This document shows, in pieces, positions 53,497-61,968 of a DNA stretch of 64,000 bases. This DNA comes from PALSA-693 sp963781155. Lineage in GTDB: Bacteria > Actinomycetota > Acidimicrobiia > Acidimicrobiales > Palsa-688. The position numbers and the translations under genes were made by a program. Within the stretch, counting starts at the first letter, position 1. Every line of letters starts with the position of its first letter. The notes beneath the pieces are model-generated. The model worked only from the letters and a program-made list of their open reading frames with translations. It did not search any database and was not told the DNA's origin. The DNA lies in assembly GCA_963781155.1 (NCBI GenBank), contig CAWAEC010000009.1:165097-229096 (forward strand), in the 5' to 3' direction.

Positions 53497-53775
53497 CAAG
53501 AAGGTAGGTGAGGTTCGGCCGTGGCGCGCCGGCTGTTTACGGTCCGGTGGCACGCCGTCTCCCGCTCAGCGCGCGTGAAAATGACAGGCTTCGCGGACGA
53601 GATCGAGGCGGCGGATGCTCTCGATTGACAGGCGCGGAATGCAGGGCGTAGTTCACCATGACAGCATCCGTCAACCTTCCCCTGCCTGGCTTGTTTTCAA
53701 AAGCCGCTCAGGTAACTCAAGTCGCTTTTCTGCCCAACGAGGTGGGCGCAGCCGGGGACGAAGGTCCGTGCGCTG

Positions 53776-53931
53776 CTACCAATCGAGAATACCGACCGCA
53801 TCGCCAGGAATAGGCGGGCCCGCCCGTAGGTCGGTGGATTTGAGCACCTCGTCGACGGTTGGGTCGCTACGAGGTTGATCTCCATGATCGCTTGTCGGTT
53901 GCACACTGTCTTCGCCAAGCGGGGAGGACAT
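53776..53931 (-). CDS. small hypothetical protein after the RDD gene
   Basis: This 51-residue frame begins MSSPLGEDSVQPTSDHGDQP and ends TVDEVLKSTDLRAGPPIPGDAVGILDW. It is acidic and probably disordered at the N-terminus with one short helix. It starts 21 bp after the stop of the RDD gene on the same strand, preceded by AGGTGAAG, so it may be the last gene of that operon. Third-position G+C is lower than in its neighbours, which weakens the case. The rest of the interval 53497-53775 shows nothing. Confidence 0.4.
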   Translation of the reverse strand: MSSPLGEDSVQPTSDHGDQPRSDPTVDEVLKSTDLRAGPPIPGDAVGILDW

Positions 53932-53952
53932 GACTTCACCTGTCCGTCGGGC

Positions 53953-54606
53953 TCAGTGCTCTCGGGGCATGGCGGCAGCCGAGGACAGCGTGCCGTCCTC
54001 ACCCCGATTGAGTGACCAGCCGCCGGCCGTTCGGGAGGTTCCCGGCCTAATTGTCGGCGCCGACTGCTTGGTCGCATAGAGGGTTGCTCCATCGGCGTCG
54101 CCGCTGGCCAGGAACCGGAGCCGGGCGGTGCGGGCGTCCCACCCGTAGACAACGGCGGTCCCGCCGATGAGGTCCTGGAGCGCCCGGCGGTCCTGGCGCA
54201 GCAGGATGAGCAGAAAACCGATGCCCAGTGTCACAAAGGAGAGGGGCAAGGCTGAGACTCGCAGCAGAGCGCGCCAGCCACCTACCGGGCTGCCATCACG
54301 GCGCACGACACGGAGGCCTGCGATCGCCATGCCGAACGTGCGGCCGCCTGCGGCCACCGGATAGGTGCAGTAGAAAATAGCCCAGCCAATGAGCGTGGCC
54401 CATGAAAACACCGGCAGGTCGGTGACCATGAACGGACTTCCAGACAGTGTGGACACCAGATACTCGATGACCTTGACGAAAACCACGTAGACGAAAGCGA
54501 CAGTTGCAAGGTCGAACAGAAACGCCACGAACCGGGTGCAGATGCCCGCATAATGGCCCTGCAGCCTCACATCGCGGTCGGGCGCCACATTCGGCGTCTT
54601 GGTCAT
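53953..54606 (-). CDS. RDD-family membrane protein
   Basis: This 217-residue protein has the RDD signature: Arg in GICTRFVAFLFDLATVAFVY (R and first D), a central FSWATLIGWAIFYCTYPVAA helix, GGRTFGMAIAGLRVVRRDG, and the final D in RALQDLIGGTAVVY. It has three membrane helices. The family is linked to ion or solute exchange in a few bacteria, mostly unassigned. Its ATG overlaps by four bases (ATGA) the stop of the nonapeptide-repeat gene, so the two are made together; in related actinobacteria similar repeats and RDD domains are, as I recall, joined or adjacent. Confidence 0.88.
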   Translation of the reverse strand: MTKTPNVAPDRDVRLQGHYAGICTRFVAFLFDLATVAFVYVVFVKVIEYLVSTLSGSPFMVTDLPVFSWATLIGWAIFYCTYPVAAGGRTFGMAIAGLRVVRRDGSPVGGWRALLRVSALPLSFVTLGIGFLLILLRQDRRALQDLIGGTAVVYGWDARTARLRFLASGDADGATLYATKQSAPTIRPGTSRTAGGWSLNRGEDGTLSSAAAMPREH

Positions 54607-55292
54607 ACCGGTTCCTTCTCCCGCACCAGCAGGGCAGGGCCGTCCGGCGGCACCGACTCTCGCCGCCGGAGCAGGCGGTTGGTCCAGTCCTGCACTCGGA
54701 AGTCCAAATCGACTCCCTCACTGCGGGCCACGTCAAGGGCCTTGCCGGTCACGCCCGAGGTGGCGGTCGCAATGATGGAACCGATCTCCGTCCTCTGCAC
54801 CAGCGCCTCGATATCCACCCGAGCGACAATGGCGTTGATATCGAGCTGGGCGACGATCGCGTCCATGTCGAGCGTCTCGACCAAGGCGTTGATATCGATA
54901 TGAGCCAGTAGGGCGTTGATGTTGATGTTGTCCAGAACGGTGTCGAGGTCCACGTTCTCAAGCAGAGCGTTGAAATCGAGCCCGGCCAGGAGGCTGTTGA
55001 TGTCGGCTCGGGCAAGGACCGCGTCCAGGTCGATCTGCTCCAAGACCCTGTTGAGGTCGACCCGCCCGACGACCTCCTCGATGTCGACACGGTTCACGAT
55101 TCTTTGGATATCGACCCGTTCGACCACCCCGTTGATATCAAGAGCGCCGACGACACCGGGGGTCACTTCGTTGGCGACGGTCTGAATGACGCCGCTGGCA
55201 TCCTCGATCAGGGTGTTAAGCACCCCCTGTCGGCGTGATCGAGACCTGCGTGCCTGGCGCGGTCGGGGGGCCATGTTTGAATCGTCCGGCAT
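54603..55292 (-). CDS. nonapeptide-repeat protein coupled to RDD
   Basis: This 229-residue protein has, at residues 51-176, fourteen tandem nine-residue repeats of consensus [VIL]-D-[IL]-[ND]-x-[LV]-[LV]-x-x, for example VDIEEVVGR, VDLNRVLEQ, IDINALVET and LDINAIVAR. The even spacing of hydrophobic and Asp/Asn positions suggests a regular solenoid or helical stack. A basic N-terminus (RPRQARRSRSRRQG) precedes it. A C-terminal segment (GVTGKALDVARSEGVDLDF, then LLVREKEPV) follows. ATG 55292 has AAGGGAGC at good spacing. There is no signal peptide. Probably a cytoplasmic partner of the RDD membrane protein. Confidence 0.8.
   Translation of the reverse strand: MPDDSNMAPRPRQARRSRSRRQGVLNTLIEDASGVIQTVANEVTPGVVGALDINGVVERVDIQRIVNRVDIEEVVGRVDLNRVLEQIDLDAVLARADINSLLAGLDFNALLENVDLDTVLDNININALLAHIDINALVETLDMDAIVAQLDINAIVARVDIEALVQRTEIGSIIATATSGVTGKALDVARSEGVDLDFRVQDWTNRLLRRRESVPPDGPALLVREKEPV
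54765..55142 (-). repeat. 27-bp coding repeat, fourteen copies
   Basis: These are the DNA repeats that encode the fourteen nonapeptides. Copies differ at many third positions while keeping the GTCGACATC/GATATCGAC-like start of each unit, so protein-level selection rather than recent slippage seems to hold the array. Confidence 0.75.
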
Positions 55293-55589
55293 AAGAGCTC
55301 CCTTCGCCTCACCCAAGGTGGGCGAGCCGAAGGGGACGGCCGCTCTGTGAGGATTGGGCAGCACGGAAGACAGCTTCCGGACCAGCGCGACTACCCGGGC
55401 TTACCAGCGTCGACTCGGGGCCGCACCGCCGCACCGGCCAAGTACTCCCAACCGCCGAACAGCGTGCACCGGTTGGCCGCCGCTCTGGTGAAAGGCGCCT
55501 CCGTCGTTCACTCATCGGAATTGTCCCGGGACGGCGATTTGATTTGTCTCACTATGAGGAAAGTCGAGGAGCCCTGCTACGGGCGAGGA

Positions 55590-56522
55590 TCACTGTGTGG
55601 GTGCGCTGGAGGTCTTCTGTTTGCGGCGCAGTTTGGCCAGGGCGGCCTTGAACGACAGTCCTCGCTCTCGCCATACCACCCCCGCTATGGCGCCGAGGAT
55701 GATCACCACCCCGATGGCGATGAACCAGGACATCAGGGCAAAGACCACCCCGATGGTCCCGTATTTCTTGTCGTCTGCGATGACTGTGCCGGAGAAGATG
55801 ATCGAGAACACGACTGCCATTCCCACCCAGCACACGGCGGTGGCTATGGCGGAGGGGAACAGCTCTCTCCACGAGATTCGGCCCCCTAACAGAAACCACT
55901 GGGTGAACCACCAGAAGGCTGTCGAGACGGTCAGGCCGATGACGCCCAGCAGCACCGGCCCGCCGGCCTTGTGCAACGACGGTCCAACCCAGCCCACCAA
56001 GGCCGAAAAGCCGACCAGCACGGCCAGCCAGACGAGCCGGCGGGGCATGTCTCTCAAGCCCCGGCTGTCCACGTCGAAGGCCCGCTCGTAGAGCTGTTGT
56101 ATGGCGCTGGCCGCCGCCACTCCCCCCAGTAGAAACCACAGCCAGGCCGTCCCGGTGACGGCGCTGGAGGTGGCCGACGAAGAGGTGAACAGTCGAGCCA
56201 CATCGGCCGAGGCTTGCTGGTTGAGCCCGAGATGGCGGGCCAGTGTATTGGTCGCGGACTGGCCGGCCAGGGCGTTGGCGACGATGACGAAGGGGAAAAA
56301 GCACAGCAGCAGGGTGGCGGCGAAGAGCATGCCCCGGTTCATGAAATCCATGGAGTCCAGTCGACGCCACAGATGCTCAGCCGACGAACCGGCATACTTC
56401 TCCTTGGCGACCTGAGTTTTCCCTTTGGCGAGCTCGGTCCCCCGCCGCACTCGACGGCCCACACCACCGGCCTTTTCGACCTCCGACGGCGCTAATTCGT
56501 CGCCTGGTTCGAACGACGTCAC
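55590..56522 (-). CDS. YihY/BrkB-family membrane protein
   Basis: This protein of about 310 residues has six membrane helices. Family landmarks are FMNRGMLFAATLLLCFFPFV, TAWLWFLLGGVAAASAIQQL and YERAF, LVWLAVLVGFSALVGWVGPS, and the late KKYGTIGVVFALMSWFIAIG segment with the conserved YG. A basic C-terminal tail follows. The GTG at 56522 (MTSFEPGDELAPSE) is my choice of start, with GAGGAG somewhat far upstream. It lies about 300 bp from the nonapeptide-repeat gene and on the same strand. Second YihY gene of the window; function unknown. Confidence 0.85.
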   Translation of the reverse strand: MTSFEPGDELAPSEVEKAGGVGRRVRRGTELAKGKTQVAKEKYAGSSAEHLWRRLDSMDFMNRGMLFAATLLLCFFPFVIVANALAGQSATNTLARHLGLNQQASADVARLFTSSSATSSAVTGTAWLWFLLGGVAAASAIQQLYERAFDVDSRGLRDMPRRLVWLAVLVGFSALVGWVGPSLHKAGGPVLLGVIGLTVSTAFWWFTQWFLLGGRISWRELFPSAIATAVCWVGMAVVFSIIFSGTVIADDKKYGTIGVVFALMSWFIAIGVVIILGAIAGVVWRERGLSFKAALAKLRRKQKTSSAPTQ

Positions 56523-56970
56523 GACAGTGCGCCCACCGCTCCTCGGACTCCGGACCCAGGGCCCGTCGACCGCGACTGTAGACCGCCTTGCCGGTACCCC
56601 GCCGTACCCGGGCGCTTGCGACCCGAGAGGCATTTGCCGGCTGCTGTCCACACGCCTAGAGCATCCTGTCCGACAGCCCGCTGCGCCTCACCCAACCAAG
56701 GTGACCCAGCCGGACACCCAGAAGCGGCGGCTCCCCGTGACATTCGATCACAAAGCTCAGTTCACTTCACCCGAAACTGCATGAGGTGATCATCGATCTC
56801 AGCGGCGATTCGATCCAGGACACCGAAGCCGAAATGCGCGTGACCCGAGAGTAGCGACCACGCAGCCCGTTCTATATGAACCTTCCCTGGAGCGCCCTCG
56901 CTGGGGTGACAGATGATCTCACCCGGAAAGGGCCATTGCGAGATATCCCAGTTGATACGACGATAGAAGT
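56523..56970. other. intergenic between divergent genes
   Basis: About 450 bp between the YihY gene (minus) and the DUF6325 gene (plus). It should hold both promoters. No gene, and no clear promoter boxes that I would assign. Confidence 0.4.
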
Positions 56971-57423
56971 ATGACGGACATCGACATCAACGAATTGGGA
57001 CCCGTCGACTACCTGGTGGTCGAGTTCCCACCCGCGACCTCGAACTTCACCGGCGAAATGGCGGCCGAGATCGCCAAACTGGTCGACGCCAAACTGGTTC
57101 GGGTACTGGACCTGCTCATCCTGCACAAGGACGCAGACGGCAGCGTCGAAGCCCTGGAGATCGACGACCTTGAAGGACTCGACGAGCTACGGATCGTCGA
57201 GACGCAACTCGCCGAACTACTGGCCGAAGAAGACGTCGTACACCTCGCCGCCGCCATGGAGCCCGGCACGACCGCCGGTGTGCTGGTCTGGGAGAACTCT
57301 TGGGCGGCGCCGTTCGCTTCGGCCGCCCGCCGCGGAGGAGGCCAGCTCATCGCCAGCGGACGAATCCCCATCCAAGCCATCCTGGCCTCCTTGGAGGCCG
57401 ACCAACCCAGCGAAGGAGAATGA
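56971..57423 (+). CDS. DUF6325-family protein
   Basis: This 150-residue acidic soluble protein matches the actinobacterial DUF6325 pattern: an opening GPVDYLVVEFPP, VLDLLILHKDADGSVEALEI, a helical LDELRIVETQLAELLAEEDV, GTTAGVLVWENSWAAPFASA, and the end ARRGGGQLIASGRIPIQAI. Its function is unknown; it resembles the stress-related DUF1269 group in layout. It is followed one base later by a small basic protein gene, with GAAGGAG at the end of its own coding sequence serving as ribosome binding site. Confidence 0.85.
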   Translation: MTDIDINELGPVDYLVVEFPPATSNFTGEMAAEIAKLVDAKLVRVLDLLILHKDADGSVEALEIDDLEGLDELRIVETQLAELLAEEDVVHLAAAMEPGTTAGVLVWENSWAAPFASAARRGGGQLIASGRIPIQAILASLEADQPSEGE

Positions 57424-57424
57424 C

Positions 57425-57592
57425 ATGCCACTGCGACCAGCCCGTGTAGCACGTCGGGGTGTCATCGGCGCCCCTGTCGCCCGGACCGCGGCCGTGGTCG
57501 GCACCGCGGCCGTGGTGTCCCACGGCGTCAACCGACGGCAAGATCGGCGTGAAGACCGTCGGGACCGAAGAGAAGATCGACGAGACCGCTGA
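57425..57592 (+). CDS. small basic protein partner of DUF6325
   Basis: This 55-residue protein starts MPLRPARVARRGVIGAPVAR, has a short hydrophobic TAAVVGTAAVV segment, and ends in a repeated Arg/Asp tail of units RREDRRD. GAAGGAG lies eight bases before the ATG. A frameshifted paralogue is present at 42053-42222. In actinobacteria small proteins of this type often follow DUF6325 genes. The charged tail might bind nucleic acid or membranes; function unknown. Confidence 0.75.
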   Translation: MPLRPARVARRGVIGAPVARTAAVVGTAAVVSHGVNRRQDRREDRRDRREDRRDR

Positions 57593-57869
57593 CCACTCAC
57601 GCCCAAGCAAACTATGACCTGGTCCAAGCCGTAAGGCGGTCCAAGGCGCAGCCGACACATCGCTTTCTGAGTCCACACCGCGATGGCTAGCACGACAAGC
57701 CCCTTATCGACCCGGTGAGGTTCCGTCGGTGCTGTTGAGCTTTCCGCGCACGCCGGTCCAGCACTGTGGGCCGTCGTCGAGGTGCACGTGATCGCCCGGC
57801 ACCCCGTTGCTGGCGGCGTCGCCGGCGGCCACCGTGGGTGTGCTGTTGTGGCGCGGACACAAAGGCGCC

Positions 57870-58346
57870 GTGAGTGTATCCGAACTAGGTTTTGGCTCTT
57901 CCGTGCGAGGATCGAGAGTAGGCACCCTGAGTTTCAATCACAATGTCGAGAACGTCGTCCAGGTGGTAGAGGGCGTTGGTGTGGCCATCATGGTGCTGGG
58001 CGGACTGCTCGTTTTGGTTCATTCCGGCGTGCTTTACTTGATCCCGGCTCGCCGAGCTCGTGCCTATCACTACTTCCGGAAGCATCTGGGAAGAGTCATC
58101 CTGCTGGGTCTGGAAGTCCTCATCGTCGCCGACATCATCAGAACGGTCATAGTCGACCAGACGGCGGTGAGTGTGGCCGTGCTCGCTACCATCGTGGTGG
58201 TCAGGATTGTGCTCAGCTGGTCTCTCGCGGTTGAGATTGATGGTGTCTGGCCGTGGAGGAAGGGGCATACCTTCAGCGCGGGCGCTGAGGGGGCCAAGGA
58301 TGGCACCGGCAATGGTGGCCAGGAGGCGAAACCTCCAACCCGCTAA
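57870..58346 (+). CDS. DUF1622-family membrane protein
   Basis: This protein of about 158 residues has the DUF1622 pattern: VENVVQVVEGVGVAIMVLGG (first helix), a loop with YHYFRKHLGRVILLGLEVLI, VADIIRTVIVDQTAVSVAVL, and the diagnostic VVRIVLSWSLAVEIDGVWPW followed by a polar tail. Three to four membrane helices. GTG 57870 with AAAGG before it is my preferred start; an upstream TTG at 57807 is possible. The gene stands alone between the small-protein gene and SulP. Function unknown. Confidence 0.82.
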   Translation: MSVSELGFGSSVRGSRVGTLSFNHNVENVVQVVEGVGVAIMVLGGLLVLVHSGVLYLIPARRARAYHYFRKHLGRVILLGLEVLIVADIIRTVIVDQTAVSVAVLATIVVVRIVLSWSLAVEIDGVWPWRKGHTFSAGAEGAKDGTGNGGQEAKPPTR

Positions 58347-58539
58347 GACCGTCACGCTCTCCACGTTTTGCGGACTTCCAGGGAACGCCCCTCTATTGGC
58401 ATGTCCGCTTCCGGGTCGTGATCCAGGATGCGCTGCGCCCGCACTTCCGCGAGATCGGGCAGTGGGCGGCCCGCCCACGGACTCGAGGGCCCGACGAGAG
58501 CATGCACACGCCAACCGCACCGTGGGCTGCCAACGGTCC

Positions 58540-60210
58540 TCACGCTGGTCCGCTCTCGTCTCGGGCCTCGATCCAGGCGAGTGCGTCTCGATACGCTTGT
58601 TCGAGAGCCGCACCGAGCCGCTCGGTTGAACCGTACATGTTCTCGGCGCCGAGGAGGTTGGCCAAACCGGTGACGCGAAACTGTTCGGCCAGCTGCTCGT
58701 TCAGGGAGACCACGATTAGCTTCGAATCGACGGCTGCCAGGCTTTCGGCGTAACGCCGAAGCACGTCGATGAACGTCGAGCCGATGTCGCTGCGTTCGCG
58801 CAGGCGCAGAATGACGACGGCGTGCCGCGATTGTTGTGTGGGTGCTGGCAGGGCGGCGGCGAAGATCGGGGCGGCCGCGAAGAACAAGCTGCCGTAAGGC
58901 TGGAGAATGACGACCTGGCTGGCGGGCAGACGCTCGGGGGGGTCTACTTCTATGACGTGTCCGTCGTCCGTGTACAACCGTTGTTTGATGGTGACCTTGT
59001 TCGACTGCCCGACGACGTAAAGGGCCACTGATAGGCCGACGCCGGCGAGGACCGCGTACTGCAACGGGATGACGATCGTGAGCAGGAACGTGGTTACCAG
59101 CACGAGTCGTTGGGGTATCCCGGTTTTCCACACCGAGGCCAGGTCGGCCGGCTTGATGGTCCGTACGCCGACGAGGATCAGCAGACCGGCCAGGGCTGGC
59201 ATGGCGATGTTGTCGATAGGGCCACCCAGGGCAACAATGATGATGGCCATTACGACGCCGGTGATCACGAGCGAGGCCCGCGTGCGGGCCCCGGCGGCCT
59301 TGTTGAGCGATGAGGCGGACACCGACCCCCCCACGGGCATCCCTTGCAGGACCCCGGACGCCACGTTGGCGACCCCTTGTCCGACAAAGTCGCGTGACGC
59401 GTCGGGGTAAGTACCGTCCGGGTTGGCGAAGTTGGCCGAGATGCCGGCTCCCTGCACCAGGCCCACCAGGGTCAGCGACAGGGCCGGTACCAGGAGGGAT
59501 GGCACCAGTGCCAGGTCGGGGAGCTCGGGGCGGGGCAGCGTACCCAGGGTGGCGCCCAGGTCGTGCACGGTAGCCACGTCCCAACCCAGCCCCTTCGCCG
59601 CCGCTGAGGTGACCACGACCGCCACGACCAGCCCGAGAGGGCCGAGCGGGGTCCGTTCGAGCAGGACGATGAGCACGATGGTGGCCAGGCCGATCGCCAC
59701 GGATTGTCCATGCAGCCGGCCCGGGTGCAACAGCGTGTCCAATGCCCGGGTAAGGCGGGATCCGTGGGGCGAGCTGTAGCCGGTGAGGTTGGCCAGTTGC
59801 CCCAGGACGATGTTCACCCCGACCGCGTTGATGAAGCCCACCATGACGGCGTTGGATACGAAACGCAGCACGGTTCCGAGCTTGAGCAGACCGGCGGCGA
59901 CCATAACCACCCCGGTCAGCATGGCCAGGGTGAACAGGGCCCGGGCGGGGTTGGCGGCGTGGTGTACGGCCGAGACGTCGGCAATCAGGATTGCCATGGC
60001 GCCCGTGCCTTGCACCGCCATGAACGCCGAGGAGGTCGCCAGGGCTCCTGCTGCCGTGCCCACCATGTAGCCGTACACGCCGGCGAGCGGGTTCACGCCC
60101 GCCAGCAGCCCGGTAGCCAGACCGTCGGGGACGCTTTCGATGCCGAGCACGGAGCCGGCAATCAGGTCATGTCGCAGGTTGGAAAAGCGGGCCCGGTTTC
60201 GACGAGTCAT
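58540..60210 (-). CDS. SulP-family anion transporter with STAS domain
   Basis: This 556-residue SulP transporter has an N-terminal FSNLRHDLIAGSVLGIESVP, then about eleven membrane helices including the family segments GYMVGTAAGALATSSAFMAV and VLQGMPVGGSVSASSLNKAA (the conserved GxxPxxGSxSxS region). A cytoplasmic STAS-like domain starts at about residue 420 (HAVVILRLRERSDIGSTFID). It probably exchanges sulfate, bicarbonate or another anion. ATG 60210 gives the normal start; the longer upstream frame overlaps the ClC gene and is rejected. It is 90 bp downstream of the ClC gene on the same strand. Confidence 0.92.
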   Translation of the reverse strand: MTRRNRARFSNLRHDLIAGSVLGIESVPDGLATGLLAGVNPLAGVYGYMVGTAAGALATSSAFMAVQGTGAMAILIADVSAVHHAANPARALFTLAMLTGVVMVAAGLLKLGTVLRFVSNAVMVGFINAVGVNIVLGQLANLTGYSSPHGSRLTRALDTLLHPGRLHGQSVAIGLATIVLIVLLERTPLGPLGLVVAVVVTSAAAKGLGWDVATVHDLGATLGTLPRPELPDLALVPSLLVPALSLTLVGLVQGAGISANFANPDGTYPDASRDFVGQGVANVASGVLQGMPVGGSVSASSLNKAAGARTRASLVITGVVMAIIIVALGGPIDNIAMPALAGLLILVGVRTIKPADLASVWKTGIPQRLVLVTTFLLTIVIPLQYAVLAGVGLSVALYVVGQSNKVTIKQRLYTDDGHVIEVDPPERLPASQVVILQPYGSLFFAAAPIFAAALPAPTQQSRHAVVILRLRERSDIGSTFIDVLRRYAESLAAVDSKLIVVSLNEQLAEQFRVTGLANLLGAENMYGSTERLGAALEQAYRDALAWIEARDESGPA

Positions 60211-60299
60211 CAGGCGCCGTCCCGGGCAGGTGGTGGGCGCCGCCGGTTCCCGGCGGGCGGCATCGGCGGACTTCCTCGCTAAGGAGCGCCGACCGGTCG

Positions 60300-61664
60300 T
60301 CAGGCGGCCAGGCCGGACGACTCGACCGGTGCGGTGGCTGTGGTGGGCGGCTCCGCCGCTTGGGCGGGTGTGGGTGGTCGGGGTGAGAAGTAGGCCCGGC
60401 CGACGTAAGCGACGACCACGGCCACGATGGTCAGGGGCATGACGGTCACACCGTCCGAGCCCAGAAAGAGGGAGGTCAACAGGACCGAGGTGAGGGGCAA
60501 GCCCAGCATGGCGCAGGTCATGGCCCCGATGCCCATGGCCGCGCCGGCCACCATGGGCAGCCCCGGCAGGTGGGACAGGGCGATGCCGCCCACCGCCCCG
60601 ACGAACATGCCCGGAAAAACGGGACCGCCCCGGAAGGCGCTCAACGACGCCCCGTAGGCCAGCCCCTTGCATGCGAACAACAACACCAACGCCTCGACGG
60701 AGTAGGTGGCGCTGTTCTCCAGCAGGGAGGGCAGCGCATCCTGACCGGAGAACAGGACTTCCGACGACGGCCTGCCGCTCCCCTCGGCGTAGGCGATGGC
60801 CAGCCCCGCTACCGCCAAGCCCACCAGCGGCGCCATGAGCGCAATGCGCCGTTCCACGTGCGGTTTGAGGTACAGGGCGAGCCACCGGATGGCGCCGCCG
60901 ACCACCACCGCGGCCACGCCGATGGCGATCGCCCACCCGAACTCGGCGCCATCGGGGTGGCTGAAGGGCGGGAGGTTGGGGACGGCCAGCGAGAACGTGC
61001 CGTGGCCGGTCCAGGCATCGAATCCGATGAAGATCAGCGAGCCGATCCCCGCCGCCACCAGGCCGGGCACCAGCACCAGTCCCAGCATCGGGCCGCCCAG
61101 CCCGGACGCTTCCATCACCAGAAAGGCGCCCGTCAGCGGCGAGCCCAGGAGGGTGCTGACGGCGGCGAAACTACCCGAGGCACCGACCACACCGATGGCC
61201 TGTGCGGGGGCGTCCCGTTTGGCCAGCCGGACGGCGCCGGCCGCCAACCCGCCACCCAGGGCGATCAGTGGTGCTTCTGGGCCGATGACGGCGCCGAAGG
61301 CCAGCCCGGCCAGGGCGGCCAGCGCCACACCGGGCAGCTGAATGGGCGACGGTGCTCCTGCCACCTGGAATCCGTCAGCCGGTGAGTGGCCGCCCCGTCC
61401 GGGCAGATACTGGATGGCCAACCCCACCAGCAGGCCGCCCAACCCGACCATAGGCAGTGGCCACCAGATGGGCTCGCCGTGAAAGCCCAGCGCTTTCAGG
61501 AGGTAGTCGGGATTGAACAGCCATTTCTGCAACTCGGCCACCAGGACCAGATACCAGTACGCCACCGCCGCAATCGGCGCTCCCAGCACCGCGGCGAAGA
61601 CCAGCAGCACCAGGTACTGGCGTGTCCGCAGCAAAGCGACGACGTCGCTGCCCGACATGGTCAT
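60300..61664 (-). CDS. ClC-type chloride channel/transporter
   Basis: This 454-residue ClC-family membrane protein has the anion-selective helix-end motifs, though varied: LPGRGGHSPADGF where GSGIP is normal, GAVIGPEAPLIALGGGLAAG keeping the gating-type Glu, and SAFRGGPVFPGMFVGAVGG near the C-terminal half (the GxFxP-type motif). There is no C-terminal CBS domain. Start ATG 61664 (MTMSGSDVVALLR). It precedes the SulP gene with a 90-bp gap, so the pair is probably one anion-transport operon. Confidence 0.9.
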   Translation of the reverse strand: MTMSGSDVVALLRTRQYLVLLVFAAVLGAPIAAVAYWYLVLVAELQKWLFNPDYLLKALGFHGEPIWWPLPMVGLGGLLVGLAIQYLPGRGGHSPADGFQVAGAPSPIQLPGVALAALAGLAFGAVIGPEAPLIALGGGLAAGAVRLAKRDAPAQAIGVVGASGSFAAVSTLLGSPLTGAFLVMEASGLGGPMLGLVLVPGLVAAGIGSLIFIGFDAWTGHGTFSLAVPNLPPFSHPDGAEFGWAIAIGVAAVVVGGAIRWLALYLKPHVERRIALMAPLVGLAVAGLAIAYAEGSGRPSSEVLFSGQDALPSLLENSATYSVEALVLLFACKGLAYGASLSAFRGGPVFPGMFVGAVGGIALSHLPGLPMVAGAAMGIGAMTCAMLGLPLTSVLLTSLFLGSDGVTVMPLTIVAVVVAYVGRAYFSPRPPTPAQAAEPPTTATAPVESSGLAA

Positions 61665-61968
61665 GTCATGCCGTCTTCATGCCAGAATTGCCCAGGTGTC
61701 GTGTCCTGCTCACGCGAAGACGCTCGCGCAGAGCCGTCCACCCGACACCACCCACAAGGGGTGAGCGACGACCCTGCAGGCACACCCGCTACCGGGAGGC
61801 CCCCAGGACATGCAGGCCTGGAACTCTTGCGCAACCTCTGCTGCCAGGACCGGTTTCGCGTTTGTCCGGTGTCCCTTTTGGGGGCCGCTCGTGCGAGCCG
61901 TTCCCGGCTCGTGGGCGACCAGTGGGTGATAATCATCGCGGGGCACGCGAGGTGGACCGGGCCTGCGG
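61665..61968. other. intergenic, nothing convincing
   Basis: About 300 bp between the sulfatase stop and the ClC start, both on the minus strand. No gene or strong terminator is visible. It likely contains the ClC promoter. Confidence 0.4.

Noticed and set aside
54765..55142. Non-coding satellite array
   Set aside because: Copies differ mainly at third codon positions and encode a regular nonapeptide, so it is a coding repeat.
60211..60936. Long N-terminal extension of the SulP frame
   Set aside because: It overlaps the ClC gene on the same strand and reads as low-complexity sequence; the family start matches ATG 60210.
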